Shown: piece by piece, positions 36,003 through 47,414 of the stretch | Layout of the letters: the number at the start of each line of letters is the position of its first letter | Numbering within the stretch: the first letter of the stretch is position 1 | From: Mytilus galloprovincialis | Lineage: Eukaryota > Mollusca > Bivalvia > Mytilida > Mytilidae | Direction of reading: 5' to 3' | Assembly (NCBI RefSeq): GCF_965363235.1 | Contig: NC_134844.1 | Location: forward strand, 52,262,872 to 52,326,871 | Length of the DNA stretch: 64,000 nt | Translations under genes and position numbers: made by a program | Notes under the pieces: generated by a model | The model's input: the letters and a program-made list of their open reading frames with translations, nothing else | Database searches by the model: none | Told to the model about the DNA's origin: nothing

Positions 36003-37702
36003 ATGGCAAGCTCTGTACCTTCCTGTGGTGTATGTGAATATCGGCATATCTTAAAACCAGCGCGTCCATTTAGTGTTCAGATTGCAACGAGGGCCTATGT
36101 GTGAACTGCAACCAGCATCACCAGATGTCCAAGGCAACTAGAAAACATCGTACTTTATCAATGTCAGATTATCAAAAACTGCCTTCTTACATTAGAAATA
36201 TTAATCAGACATGTAGTGAGCATGATGAAAGCTATCAGATTTACTGCAATGACCATGAATGCGCATGTTGCAGTAAGTGCATTGTTGAAGAGCACGCAAA
36301 ATGTCAAAATATTTCTAATTTTGACGATGTTGTTAAACACACAAAGTCATCAATTGCTTTTATCGAAATTCAGGAAACTTTAAACGAAGTTGCTGAAAAT
36401 ATTCAACGGATCCGCAAGGATAAAAAGAACAATATGAAAGCAATTTCTAAAAAAAGAAAACGAATCGAAAGTGAAATTCAACAAGTTCGAGAAAATATCA
36501 ACCAATATCTTTATAAACTGCGTGATAATTTTCTAATTGAATTAAATGATATAGAAAGAAAAGAAAATAGGAAAATCAACCAGTTTATAAACGCTTTAGA
36601 CGAGCATTAATGTAAACTTACTGAACACCAAAAGAACATTACATACATAAAACAATATGCATCAGATCTACAGAGCTTTCTAGCAATGAAACAACTAGAA
36701 GATGATGTTGATGAGAAATGTCAGTTCATTGAGTCACTTTCTCAGAGTGATGTGCTCAATCGTGTGGAGATCAAATGTAATATTAGTTCGTCACTTACTG
36801 ACATTGCAAACCTTGTACCTGTGTTCGGAAAAGTATATATTGAGAGTGCTCGTAAATCGGTGATGATAACAAATAAAAAGCAACAACAAGCCCAGTTAGT
36901 ACTGCCTAGAGCCTTGTCCAAGCCCGTTGAGACTATCCAAGTGAAGTTGCAAAAAACCATAGAAAATAAATCCCATGTCAGAAGATGTTGCATATTGCCA
37001 GAAGGTAGATTTGTGTTAACCTATCCTGACTTAAATAAAGTAGTGATAGTAAAAAAAGACGGGTCGGCTGAATTTTCATTGAATGTTACAGCCGCATATG
37101 GTGTAGCTTACAACGATGCAGATAACACATTAGCCATATCTTCCTGGTGGTTCAACGGCGTTGGCGATCAAATAACAATAATTGATTTAACCCAGCGAAA
37201 AGTGAAGAAAACATTTTCACTTGGGGGACAAACCACTGGCATAGCGACAACAAATAAAACACTGCTGTATTACAAAACCAACAAAACAATTCAAGCAATT
37301 GATCTGAGTAACGAATCAACAAGTGAAATAGTTCCCAAGAACAAAGAATCATTTGTCGATGTAGCAATATGTAATGACAAAATTTATTATTCCAGCTATG
37401 AATATGATACAGTAGAATGCTGCGATTTAAAAGGCACACCAATATGGACATTCAAAAATGAAAGTGTTTTATCGTATCCATCTTGTATATCAGCCGACAA
37501 GGATGGTAACGTGTTTGTTGTAGGTCATGGAACTCAAAATGTCGTAGTTATCTCATCAGATGGACGAACACATAAGTAACTCCTAACTCTAAGTGAACAT
37601 TTTAGATCACCATGGTCAATTAACTTTCGAAGAGAAACAAATCAGTTATTAGTTGCAACTTTCCACAAAAAATCATATCTGTTTACCGTTTCCAGAAATT
37701 AA
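36003..37702 (+). pseudogene. TRIM-like pseudogene (gene 2), fourth paralogue with one frameshift and three nonsense codons
   Basis: Colinear with genes 1, 3 and 4 over the whole length. The ATG at 36003 opens with MASSVPSCGVCEYRHILKPA. Two extra bases at about 36061-36064 then shift the frame. In the restored frame the conserved Trp codon (W23 of gene 1) is TAG at 36071-36073. Glu codons of the paralogues are TAA at 36608-36610 (coiled coil) and 37577-37579 (last blade). The final stop is at 37700-37702. Between these breaks, two long stretches stay open (36101-36610 and 36686-37579) with all B-box-2 ligands kept. Inactivation therefore looks fairly recent, or conversion from active copies keeps refreshing it. 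It is the most diverged member. It could be transcribed as a non-coding or truncated RNA, but a full protein is impossible as read. Confidence 0.92.
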
Positions 37703-38199
37703 ACTAAAAAATCAACAATGGTAAACGATAACAATAGAAAGATGAATAACACCATAAGGCAAACAAAATACCATACTCAAAATTATTTTTTTTAGCATTT
37801 CCTTCGACAATGTAAATTGTCCGGTCACCACTGTTTGTAAATGATACGCCATGTTATTTTCTATATGCATTACCTTGTAGTTATTGATATAAATCAGAAT
37901 TTCGGTTCAAAAACCTTTTTGTTTAGGCCATATTTAAGTTAATAGATTGAAAGGTTGTCAGTATATAAATGAGATTTTATTTTAGAAACTGATGTGGTAT
38001 ATCAGCGTTTGTATGAGGTGTGAATTTCAAATATTTTGCCCTCGATAATCACTAAAGAGAAATTAAGTGTCAAAATGCGTATTTGGTGCAGTGAAATTGT
38101 TAATTGTATCATTATAAAAGTAAGACGACATAGAAGTTGATTTGGTTAATCTAATACAACTCATCGCAGGTACATGCATCAGTATCGAAATTTGATACG

Positions 38200-38335
38200 C
38201 TGTACGCATGTTTCGTCTACCTTCTACCCATAACTTATCAGTGACGTTCAAATAAAAAAGTCAAAAGGCCACGAAGTTGTAGAGCATTGAGGACACACTA
38301 ACTTGCACAATGTAGCTGACGTTATTTCTTATGCA
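38200..38335 (-). repeat. Relic of the 354-bp family
   Basis: TTATCAGTGACGTTCAAATA, AAAGGCCACGAAGTTGTAGA and GAGCATTGAGGAC are degenerate matches to 11440-11520 and 50310-50380. Confidence 0.45.
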
Positions 38336-38899
38336 TGAGTAAACTTTGTTTGCCTTATCTTTTACAATAAATATATGACCGTTTAATAAGTATTTCAATA
38401 ATCGTCAAACAAAAAAAAACTTGATTTTAGACAAGAGGATGATCATTGATTTATAGATGTTTTTGGTTTTAATTTACCGTCTAAATCAGCTCTGTCGTTT
38501 CGTTGTACAGAAGCAATAACCTTGATAGCATTGAATGAGAAAGGCCGTGAGTTAAAATCCAACCTTGGGCAAATCAGAGATAAACAATAAATATTAGTTG
38601 TCTCTCTGCTTAGCACGCAGCGTTTATCGATAAGAGTACAAATAGGTTGATTGTCGGTCTAGTACAGAATTAGGTTTGCATTCATATATTCTAGTCCGGA
38701 ATATGCACATCTGGGGGTTTAACAGCTAGCAATTCATTCAATCATCATGCATTATATTAAAGATTTTAATTTCAATATCTCCAGTATAATAATATCAATG
38801 AAAGAACAACATTTTAATTATAAAATACAATTTAAGAAAATAAAATAAAGGACAAAAATTACATTTCATAAGCATTACTATCCAGTATGGATTAATAGC

Positions 38900-39800
38900 A
38901 AGGTCGTGTCACTGCTGTCATTTTCCGTATACATTTAAAACAAAGGTATACCCCTGATTTCATCACTAATTCTGATTTAAGCATGTAAAACAAAATTCTG
39001 TCACTGAAGCCAACATCAGAATGAGTGTATAGCAAAGTTATGGCATTGATTTGATCCTCCGTTTCAGTCATTGTAAATTTGTGCAGCTGATGTCATCATC
39101 AGTATACGTGCATTGCAAAGTTGTGGCGTTAATGTTATCATTCGTAAACATGCATCGCAAGATTGTGTTGCTGATGTTATTATAAGTAAACATGCATTTC
39201 AAATCTGTGTTGATCATGTTCTAATCAGTGTCTTTGAATTGCAAAGTTGTGTCGGTGATGATATCATCAGTATACATGTATTCCGAAGTTGTGTCGGTGA
39301 TGTCATCGTCTGTATACATGAATTGCAAATTTGTGTTGGTGAAGTCATCGTAAGTATACATTAATTACAAATTTGTGTTGGTGATGTTATCATCATTATA
39401 CATGTATTGCAAAGTTGTGTCGCTTATTTGATTATCAGTATACATTGCGTTGCAAAGTCATATCGCTGATGGCATCGTCAGTGTATATGCTTTGCGAAGT
39501 TGTGCCGCTGATGTCTTCATCAGTATACATGCATTGCGAAGTTGTGTCGCTGATGTCATCATCAGTATACATATATTGCGAGGTTGTGCCACTGGTCACG
39601 TGGCATCATCAATATTCATGCATTGTTAGGTTGTCACGCTGATGTCTTCATCAGAATTTCTGTATAAACAAGTTTTGAAACTGATTGATATTCATGTTCT
39701 TGTAAAACAAAGTTCGTTGCGAAAGATATGGGCAGTAGTTTTATTCATGTAAAAAAAAGATGTGCACTTTATGTCATCACCAGTATATACGTATAAAACA
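38900..39800 (+). repeat. Degenerate 42-bp minisatellite
   Basis: Consensus blocks GCATTGCGAAGTTGTGTCGC, TGATGTCATCATCAGTATAC and AT. The best-kept units are at 39090-39640; the edges from 38900 and to about 39800 are eroded. Because 42 is a multiple of 3, it yields open frames (39113-39364, 39415-39642) with 14-residue repeats; these are artefacts unless shown to be transcribed. Confidence 0.85.
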
Positions 39801-40254
39801 CATTAATAGTGATTGAAATATCCTCATCACTAATAGTCCATTTTCATATTATCGACTTTTGACTCCGGAATTAATAGTTTTCGACAGGTGACTTTCTTTA
39901 TGGTACGACAGGAAACTATCTGTTCAAATGCTTTCTATACATGACTTTATCATCGAAAAATAGGAGAAGTCCCACTATATTGCACCTTTAATTTACTCGA
40001 ACACCTTCATTTTAATAGGTTAGCGTAACGAAATGTTCTATCCAAATTACTAACATATTTTTTTATTTGCAATCAAGTTACCTTTTGAGTTAAATATTGG
40101 TCATTGTAATTAAATTTACAATCTATAAAAAAAATCAAAAACACCTTGATCCAAAATCCTTACATATTTTCTATCTGTATTCATATTGTTCTTCCTTTTC
40201 ATACTAACGTGATATTAACAAACTGTGCATACAAATATGTATAATTAATACATT

Positions 40255-40365
40255 TAAAGTTACGCGCCATTTTAACATCCGTAACGTGATTTACAGATGT
40301 CGTCAATAGATTCGACGATAAATATCTCGTGACTGTTTCGTTTGTTTACCTTCCTGGTTGAACTA
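40255..40365 (+). promoter_or_regulatory. Inferred promoter of gene 3
   Basis: GCGCCATTTT at 40264-40273 and ACCTTCCTGGTTG at 40348-40360, in the same order as before genes 1 and 4. GATAAATA at 40316-40323 is a TATA-like candidate. Most of the bases between the motifs are not conserved. Confidence 0.5.
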
Positions 40366-41022
40366 TTTTATCAAGTTAAAGACATTTGTGTAACTCCTTC
40401 AAATTCAGGTAAAATTATTGCTGCTTAATTTCATTTCAATGACATTTAAAGAAAGAAATAGTATTGTATAACATCTTAACTCCATCTCGTATCGTCATTA
40501 TGTTTAAACAAGGAACTCTGTGACATGTATCAGTATGTACACATAATGTGATAGATGGTCTCTAAAACACGTCTTTTCTCTTTGTACACTATCAAAATAG
40601 GTTGTGTCCTGTATACCATGTTTCCCCATCATATTGATAATACCATGTTTTTAATGAATTCTTCTTAATTACTTCAACTGGTCTTAGCTACAAAATTAAT
40701 ATATTTGTATTGATTATTTCCATACTGGTCGTTCAAGGGTTATCGAACTTTAACCATCAAAACTGAAAAATTGTTCATACGTTTTATCTATAAATATGAT
40801 TTCAGCAATTTACTAATTTTTTTCTACAAATTCAATGCTGATTATCAAATTGTGCTCTAATTTCCATAAATACGATTTTCGAATTGCATGTATATAATAA
40901 ATAACAAATTAACATAAAAAAACAAGATTTTGTTCAGATCACTTTTGATATCTTTGGAATACATTGTGGATTTTTTTTTCTAGTTTAATCTGCATCCAAT
41001 GTTCACTTCCAATGATCAGTTC

Positions 41023-41180
41023 ATGTCGTGTTGTTTATTCTTTAGTTTTCTATGTTGTGTCATATGTACTATTGTTTTTCTGTTTGTCTTTTTAGCCATG
41101 GCGTTGTCAGTTTGTTTTAGATTTATGAGTTTGACTCTCCCTTTGGTATCTTTCGTCTCTCTTTTAATATTATGGCTCTT
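41023..41180 (-). repeat. Dispersed mussel repeat fragment, inverse
   Basis: TTTAGTTTTCTATGTTGTGT, AGCCATGGCGTTGTCAGTTT and TTGGTATCTTTCGTCTCTC are the reverse of the 357-590 family. The hydrophobic 85-aa ORF is repeat-derived. Confidence 0.65.
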
Positions 41181-41939
41181 GTTGCCTTACGCAATGTATT
41201 TGTTTCTCTCGGTGCATTGTTGTGATGTTTTCACACAGCTAGCACTTGTCTCATAAAAATATATATACATTCATTCTTTTATATATTAATGTATAAACTT
41301 GTTTCATTCAGAGACGAGTGTGTGTTGTAATGGGAAGTTGATCATTCATACATGTTCCATTCGATCTGAAATCAAAAAACAATTGGAATTCCAAATCATT
41401 CAATCTGAAACACAAATTAGTGACAATTATCTGTTATACATAAGAGAAATGGAACACTGTATATATTAATTACATATCTGCATATGGAGAAGAATCTACT
41501 TTTTGAGAAATTCTCGAGTTTTCATGTTTAGAAAGATTCTTGAAAAGTATCTATAATAATAATACCAGTTAACAAAACAGCAAGTAAGGCTTGTCAAAAC
41601 AATTTCCCCACCTTCTATTATTTTCACTTACTTAATAAGAATCAGTTTCATATGCTACCACAAAATATGACTTCTCAGGAAATATCCTTTAATTTGAAAT
41701 GTTGCATTAAATAAAAGACACGTTTTGAATGTAAAAGTTATTTTTTCAAATTTTGGAACACTACCAATTTTCTAGTTATCATATAAATTATTTGATACTT
41801 TGATACGACTTTGAAAATATGGTTCATCAATGGGTATCGTCCTGTGCTTAGCTAAATGGGAAACATTATACTGCTTGTCGTACTTCGGTTTTACTAGCAA
41901 AATGTCTCATAAAACATCATTTAATATTTCTAGAAGAAT

Positions 41940-42240
41940 AAACTTTGGTACTCGTGCGTATAAATAAAGGCAACAGTAGTATACCGGTGTTCAAAAGTCC
42001 TACATCGATTGAGAGAAAAAAATCTTGGTTAAAAATCCAAAACCACAGGAACACATCAACTATAATAGGGAAACAAAGAACAACAGGAACTCTGAAGAGC
42101 AACAAAAACAAACGCAAACATACATAAAAACAAACTATTTGATAACAACTGCCATATTCCTGACTTGGTACAGGACATTTTGAAAACAATGGTGAGTTGA
42201 CCTGGTTTAATGGCTAGCTAAATCTTCCACCTTATAATTA
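41940..42240 (+). repeat. Dispersed mussel repeat fragment
   Basis: AAATAAAGGCAACAGTAGTA and ACCGGTGTTCAAAAGTCC, then GATAACAACTGCCATATTCC and TGACTTGGTACAGGACATTT, match the family seen at 820-960 and inversely at 3690-3940. Confidence 0.6.
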
Positions 42241-42960
42241 TGTCAAAATCGAATAAATATGAAATACTCATGATACTAACACTATGTAATTTGATCACTG
42301 GTTAAATAAAGGCATACAGATGTTTTATGTTTGAATATCCTTCTTTGCGTTAGAAAGACATACTGTTATGTTTTGAAAAATCTAACAGGAAATCTAGTCA
42401 ATGAATGGTTTCTAGAATTAAGAAAACAAATATATTTACAAATCTGCCTTTGTCTCCCTACCTCATTATCTTTTGATACGGAATAATCTATGTTTTTTAA
42501 TCCTACGCAATTTGATTGGGTAAATTTATTATGTTCAACTGTTTATTTACGTGTCTCAATAGTTCTGCGTGAATTATGTCCGATATTTGATGTGTTTACG
42601 TAAAATTAGTTATTTATTAAGACAGCTATTTTAACATTAGTGCTGAAGTAATAACTTATTTACGAAAATAAGTTTTGTTTTTGAATTTAACAGTTGTAAT
42701 AAAGATTTTACTTAAGTTTGCTATCCTCGTTCTATACTTAAACTAAGCAATTCAATAAACGAACAACACATATTTGAAACGGCAAAAACAACAACCACTG
42801 TAGCAGGCTCCTTACAGTGGGCAGGCATAAATAGAATATTAAAGAGTAAACAAAGAGACACTGGATACATATATTAGAGTAATCGCAATTATTATGCTAT
42901 AATAAGATATACAAGGCTAAAAGTTTATGACTTAAAGTGGTTTTTATCTTCCTTTATGAT
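42240..42960. other. Rest of gene 3 intron, nothing recognised
   Basis: AT-rich, with no repeat or ORF of note. Confidence 0.35.
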
Positions 42961-43016
42961 TTACAAATGTAGCAAAGATATACTTTTAACGATCAATATG
43001 TATTTTTTTCTTTCAG

Positions 43017-44729
43017 ATGATGGCAAGCTCTGAACCTTCATGTGATGTATGTGAATTTCAACATGTCTTAAAATCTGCCTCCATATGGTGTTCAGATTGT
43101 GATGAAGGCCTCTGTATAGACTGCAGTAAGCATCATGGAATTTCAAAAGCAACAAGAAAGCATGTAACTATACCGATATCAGAATATAAAACATTGCCGA
43201 CTTACATTACAAATATTAAGCAAACATGTAGTACACATGATGCCAATTATCTGATTTACTGCCATGAACATGAATGTGCGTGTTGTAGTAAGTGCATCGT
43301 TGAAAAGCATACAAAATGTCAAAATATTTCCAATCTTGATGATGTTGTAAAAAACACAAAGACTTCAAACGCTTTTTTGGAAATTTGTGAAACATTAAAT
43401 GAAGTTGCTGAAAACATAAAAAGGATCCGTCAAGATAAAAATGGTAATCTGAAAACATTGTCCGAAAAAAGAAAACAGATCGAATGTGAAATTCAACAGG
43501 TTCGGTTAAATATCAATCAACATCTAGATAAACTGCAAGAGGACTTTATATCGGAATTGCATGAGACAGAAAGAAGAGAAAAAACAAAAATCCATCAGTT
43601 AATGAAAGCTTTAGATGAGCATGAAAGTAAAGTTGCAGAGCACCAAGAGAACATAGCAAACATAAAACAACACGCATCAGATCTACAGACCTTCCTATCT
43701 CTGAAGCAGTTTGAATGTGATGTTGATGAAAACTGTCAGTTCATTGATTCACTTACTGAAAGTAATGTTCTCAATCGTGTGGAGATCAAGTTTAACATTA
43801 ATACATCACTGACTGACATTGCAAATAGTGTTCTTGAGTTTGGAAAAGTATTTATTGACATCTCTAATAGCTCAGTGAACATTGTGAAGAAAAAGCAACA
43901 ACAAGCTCAGTTGATAGTACCTAAAGTATCATCAATTGTGCCCATTGAGAATATACAAGTCAAGTTAGAACAGACTATAAAAACCGAATCATCTTATGTA
44001 ATGGGATGTTGCATATTGCCTGATAGTAGATTTGTATTCGCCTATCCTGAATTAAACAAAGTTACTGTAGTTAAACAAGACGGGACGGTTGACTTTGTTT
44101 TGAATGTAACAGCAGCATATGGTATAGCGTACGACGATAAAGATAACACTATAGCGATAACATCCTTTTTGAGTAGCATTGACAATCAAATAACAATAAT
44201 CGATTTATTTAAACGAAAAGTTAAGAAAACTTTTTCACCTGGAGGACAAACCATTGGTATAGCGGTGACAAATAACACACTGCTGTATCACATTAAAAAT
44301 AAAGCAATTCGAGCCATGGATCTGACTGACGAATCAACACGTGATATAACAACTGAGCACATGGACACAGAAATCAACATAACTATATCTGGAAACATAC
44401 TTTATTATTCCAGTCATAAGTATAATACAGTAGTATGCTGCGATCTTCAAGGAGCGAAACAATGGACATTCAAAAATAAAAAGGTTTTAAAGAATCCACT
44501 TGGAATATCAGCTGACAATGCTGGTAATGTGTATGTTGTAGGATTTCAATCAAATAATGTCGTGGTTATCTCCCCGGATGGACAAACACATAGAGAACTA
44601 TTAACTACAAGAGATGGTTTAAATTTCCCATATTCAATTAACTTTCGAAAGGAAACTAAACAGTTATTAGTTGCAAATTATGAGAAAAAGGCATATTTGT
44701 ATAACGTATCTAATAATTTAGCCACTTAA
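43017..44729 (+). CDS. RING-less TRIM-like protein, gene 3 (570 aa)
   Basis: Intact ORF with the same order as gene 1: B-box 1 (C9, C12, C25, C28, C33, C36, H39/H40, H49), B-box 2 from about residue 71, coiled coil to about 245, and propeller-like region from about 310. The C-terminus runs on to NVSNNLAT, four residues longer than its sisters. The acceptor CAG at 43014-43016 abuts the first ATG. The sisters have ATA at this position, so gene 3 gained an extra in-frame start and begins MMASS; the ancestral start is the second ATG at 43020. The N-terminal third resembles gene 4, the middle resembles gene 1, and the fifth of the protein around NQITIIDLF and the SSHKYN blade is its own. Function beyond a TRIM-type scaffold cannot be read from sequence. 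Poly(A) candidate AATAAA is at 44895-44900. Confidence 0.93.
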   Translation: MMASSEPSCDVCEFQHVLKSASIWCSDCDEGLCIDCSKHHGISKATRKHVTIPISEYKTLPTYITNIKQTCSTHDANYLIYCHEHECACCSKCIVEKHTKCQNISNLDDVVKNTKTSNAFLEICETLNEVAENIKRIRQDKNGNLKTLSEKRKQIECEIQQVRLNINQHLDKLQEDFISELHETERREKTKIHQLMKALDEHESKVAEHQENIANIKQHASDLQTFLSLKQFECDVDENCQFIDSLTESNVLNRVEIKFNINTSLTDIANSVLEFGKVFIDISNSSVNIVKKKQQQAQLIVPKVSSIVPIENIQVKLEQTIKTESSYVMGCCILPDSRFVFAYPELNKVTVVKQDGTVDFVLNVTAAYGIAYDDKDNTIAITSFLSSIDNQITIIDLFKRKVKKTFSPGGQTIGIAVTNNTLLYHIKNKAIRAMDLTDESTRDITTEHMDTEINITISGNILYYSSHKYNTVVCCDLQGAKQWTFKNKKVLKNPLGISADNAGNVYVVGFQSNNVVVISPDGQTHRELLTTRDGLNFPYSINFRKETKQLLVANYEKKAYLYNVSNNLAT

Positions 44730-45098
44730 ATAATATCCCAAATGCATTATTGAAGGAAATACAAATGAAGAATTTATACAAGAAAACAAATACATGCATG
44801 AAATCACAGTTGTAAACACTTCCTCTAACAGTGAAATGTCTCTTATGTTGTCATTTCGTTTCTTTTGTATTATTAAAAGTACTGTAAACTCAGAAATAAA
44901 TGCATGCATTTGGTATTCCGAATTTTTCATTTTAGACTAAATTGCGAGTTTAATATTTGCAATATTGAGAATATTCCAGTTAATCATATAAAAATCTCAA
45001 AATGTGACGTAAAATTATTGCTATTATAACCTTGTCACATTTTTCGCAATAATAAAAAAACATCGCAATAGTTCCTGAATTAACATCAATACGTTTAG

Positions 45099-46235
45099 TT
45101 AGGGGACGACCATTTGATATTCGGGGTGGGGGGGGGGGGGTCAGAAGGATTTTGAAAATAAATAACTCAGTCGGTCTAGTCTAAAGTATGAGATGGCACC
45201 GGATTCTTCATAAATTCATCTTTTTCACTCAAAAAAAATCGGGAAACACTTCCCAATTTTTTTAAAAATAAAAGTATAAATATCATTTAAAGATACTTGA
45301 AATGTCTGAAAATTGGTTTTATTTAACTTGAGGTATATTTTCTCAGGAAACCATATCTCACTTTTATATTAACGGCCGTAACTATATTGAGGCAAATGCC
45401 TAATGCAAGAAGCAAGTTCTGTTTCCCCTCAGACGTAGCCCTTATTTTTCAGGATCGTTTCTTTAAGTTATTTATTTTTCTTTTGTTCATTGATTGCCCT
45501 TCTGTTTTCTGTTAGTGTTGTATTCCTTTTTTAATCTAGTAATTTTGTAATGAACTTGATCATGAGTTTAAAAAAAACCATCCACAGACTTAACAATGTG
45601 AATTCCATTTTTGCTTTATCATGCACATTGGTCTTTTGATGTTGTCCCTAGAAACTTAAACACTAAATTTATACATTTTGCTTTGAGACCAAAATATTGT
45701 CAAAAAATAATTAAAACAAAACTTACATTTTAAGATTAAGAATGGGTCTTGGAAACACCCAGAAAGCATGATTTTGCATCATTTGTTCTATAGCTTATTG
45801 GGCCTTTAGTGACTCCAAAATCTATAAAAATAAAAAAACATTGACTCGCTCCGCTCTGCGAAATATGTTTCTCAATACTTTTTAAAAACACTAGTAACAA
45901 CCAAACTTTAATACTAGGTATGTACGCAATACATTTATATGCAGTTGGGAATGATTCATTACCTCATTTGATGATGATTAATACTGATTAAATGGTACAT
46001 AATCACTTGACTATACATGTATTATTTATAATAAACAATCATTTAAAAAATATATGTTTTCGAATATCATAAATATAGTTTTGAAAATGAATAATCAGTC
46101 CCTTGCTTTTATGAAAATGAATAATCTTGCTTCAATAGTGCAAAAAATCTGTCCTCTTAGTTTACAAAAATAAATTATAGATCAAAATCAAATCCTTCTG
46201 CCCCCCCCCCCCACCCCTTCCCAGAATATACATCT
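45099..46235. mobile_element. Element bounded by inverted G-run and C-run blocks
   Basis: GGGGTGGGGGG and further G then CAGAAGGATTTTGA at 45123-45160 is mirrored by CAAATCCTTCTG, then about 13 C and ACCCC, at 46188-46216. The left flank GGGGACGACCATTTGAT is a recognised mussel repeat start. The interior has no ORF of note. Confidence 0.5.
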
Positions 46236-46844
46236 TCTCTTTGGGATCCAGATAGGTCTTATATATCTTTAATCAAGAATAGATAAATAGATTTTGAAAA
46301 AAATAACACACGAGTGTCTGCTGACAAATAGGGATTTATATGTGTGGAACTGTCATGGTACCTAATTGGAACAATACCACTGAGAAGTTGATTGATTTAT
46401 TTAATGAATGAGACACACAAAAATACATACATTCATGGAAACACAATAGTTAGCTTCTCTCATGATTTGTTTTATTTATCTTTTTATCTAAGGCATGATT
46501 GAAGTTTTAATGTATTACATACGCAGGTGATTGTTTACCAGTAATATGTAGATAAAATGAGAAGTGCTCAAATAAGGGTTAAAAAAGTATATAATGGCAC
46601 AAGAGACTACAGTATGATTGGTTGAACACCACTGACAAAAGTAGTTGCACAAGAACCTTACTGTGGCTCAAAAATCTCAAAAACTAAAGAAAAAAAATTG
46701 GACATGGGTAGAATTATCCGGCAGGTCAAGGTCTTTCTCCTTCGAACTACCCAATTTGACGTAATTGCCCTTGAAATGTCTTTTTTCGCTGTAGAATGTC
46801 ACAGATTTTAGATATATTCTTAACATAAGAAATATTAGGGTAAG

Positions 46845-46990
46845 GAAACTATATATTGAGTTGATAAAGCTCGCAGTGTAAGGCCATTTCTTGCCACGAT
46901 ATTTCAGAAGTTCGAATTCTGGCCAGGGAAGAACCAACCTTTTGTTCCGCAACTTTATAGATCTAACATTGTTTTGGCTGTTATTAAGAC
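46845..46990 (+). repeat. Possible tRNA-derived SINE relic
   Basis: AGTTGATAAAGCTCGCAGTG followed about 45 bases later by AGTTCGAATTCTGG, which resembles an RNA polymerase III B-box (GGTTCGANTCC). No cloverleaf could be drawn with confidence and the A-box is poor. Confidence 0.3.
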
Positions 46991-47414
46991 GAATTAAATA
47001 TATTATATATAAAGTACGGAAACAAATGAACATCTCTAATTAAGAATAAAAACCAAGAGAGATTATATCATATAAACCATGTCTTAAATTACACTTTTAT
47101 TGGTACATTGTAATAAACAGGAAATATCGAATGTCACAGAGTATAACACTTATGTTGCTTTATTAAATGATTCCAGTTGTACGTTTTTTTTTTCTCTGAA
47201 ATAAAAGTTGATGTGTTGTAAACGTTAGTGAGAGAGCAACCAATCACACACAACGGAGCGCAAAAAAATACTTACGACAATATAAAGGTTTAAGTACTGG
47301 TGAGATTAGTTTAACACCAAATTATGTTTATTCTGTTTCAGCAAACTCCTCAATGGTTTGTTTGATATTTATACAGTCGAACGTTTTATTTTGCCAGTTT
47401 TTAAAGACGTATCA

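Larger units (their letters stand above)
40325..43016 (+). other. Inferred 5' untranslated exon and long intron of gene 3
   Basis: The donor AAATTCAG/GTAAAATT at 40408/40409 aligns to the gene 1 donor. The following intron start (GAAAGAAATAGTATT region) is recognisably homologous to the gene 1 intron. The acceptor TTTCTTTCAG ends at 43016, giving an intron of about 2.6 kb. It has been enlarged by dispersed repeats at about 41023-41180 and 41940-42240. Confidence 0.5.
40200..46900 (+). repeat. Segmental duplication unit C (gene 3), older copy
   Basis: The promoter and intron start align to units A and B. Downstream, 46240-46760 aligns to 28470-29200 and 61290-62030: it has the same order of short landmarks, such as GGAACAATACCACTGAG and GACATGGGTAGAATTAT. 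It then passes straight into sequence (TTGAAATGTCTTTTT) that in unit A lies at about 31260, beyond the repeat array. So unit C lacks the array. Confidence 0.65.

Noticed and set aside
39113..39642. Two repeat-protein-like ORFs
   Set aside because: They are a direct consequence of a 42-bp tandem repeat and have no start or splice support.
41917..42189. 90-aa minus-strand ORF
   Set aside because: Lies in the dispersed repeat at 41940-42240 inside the gene 3 intron.
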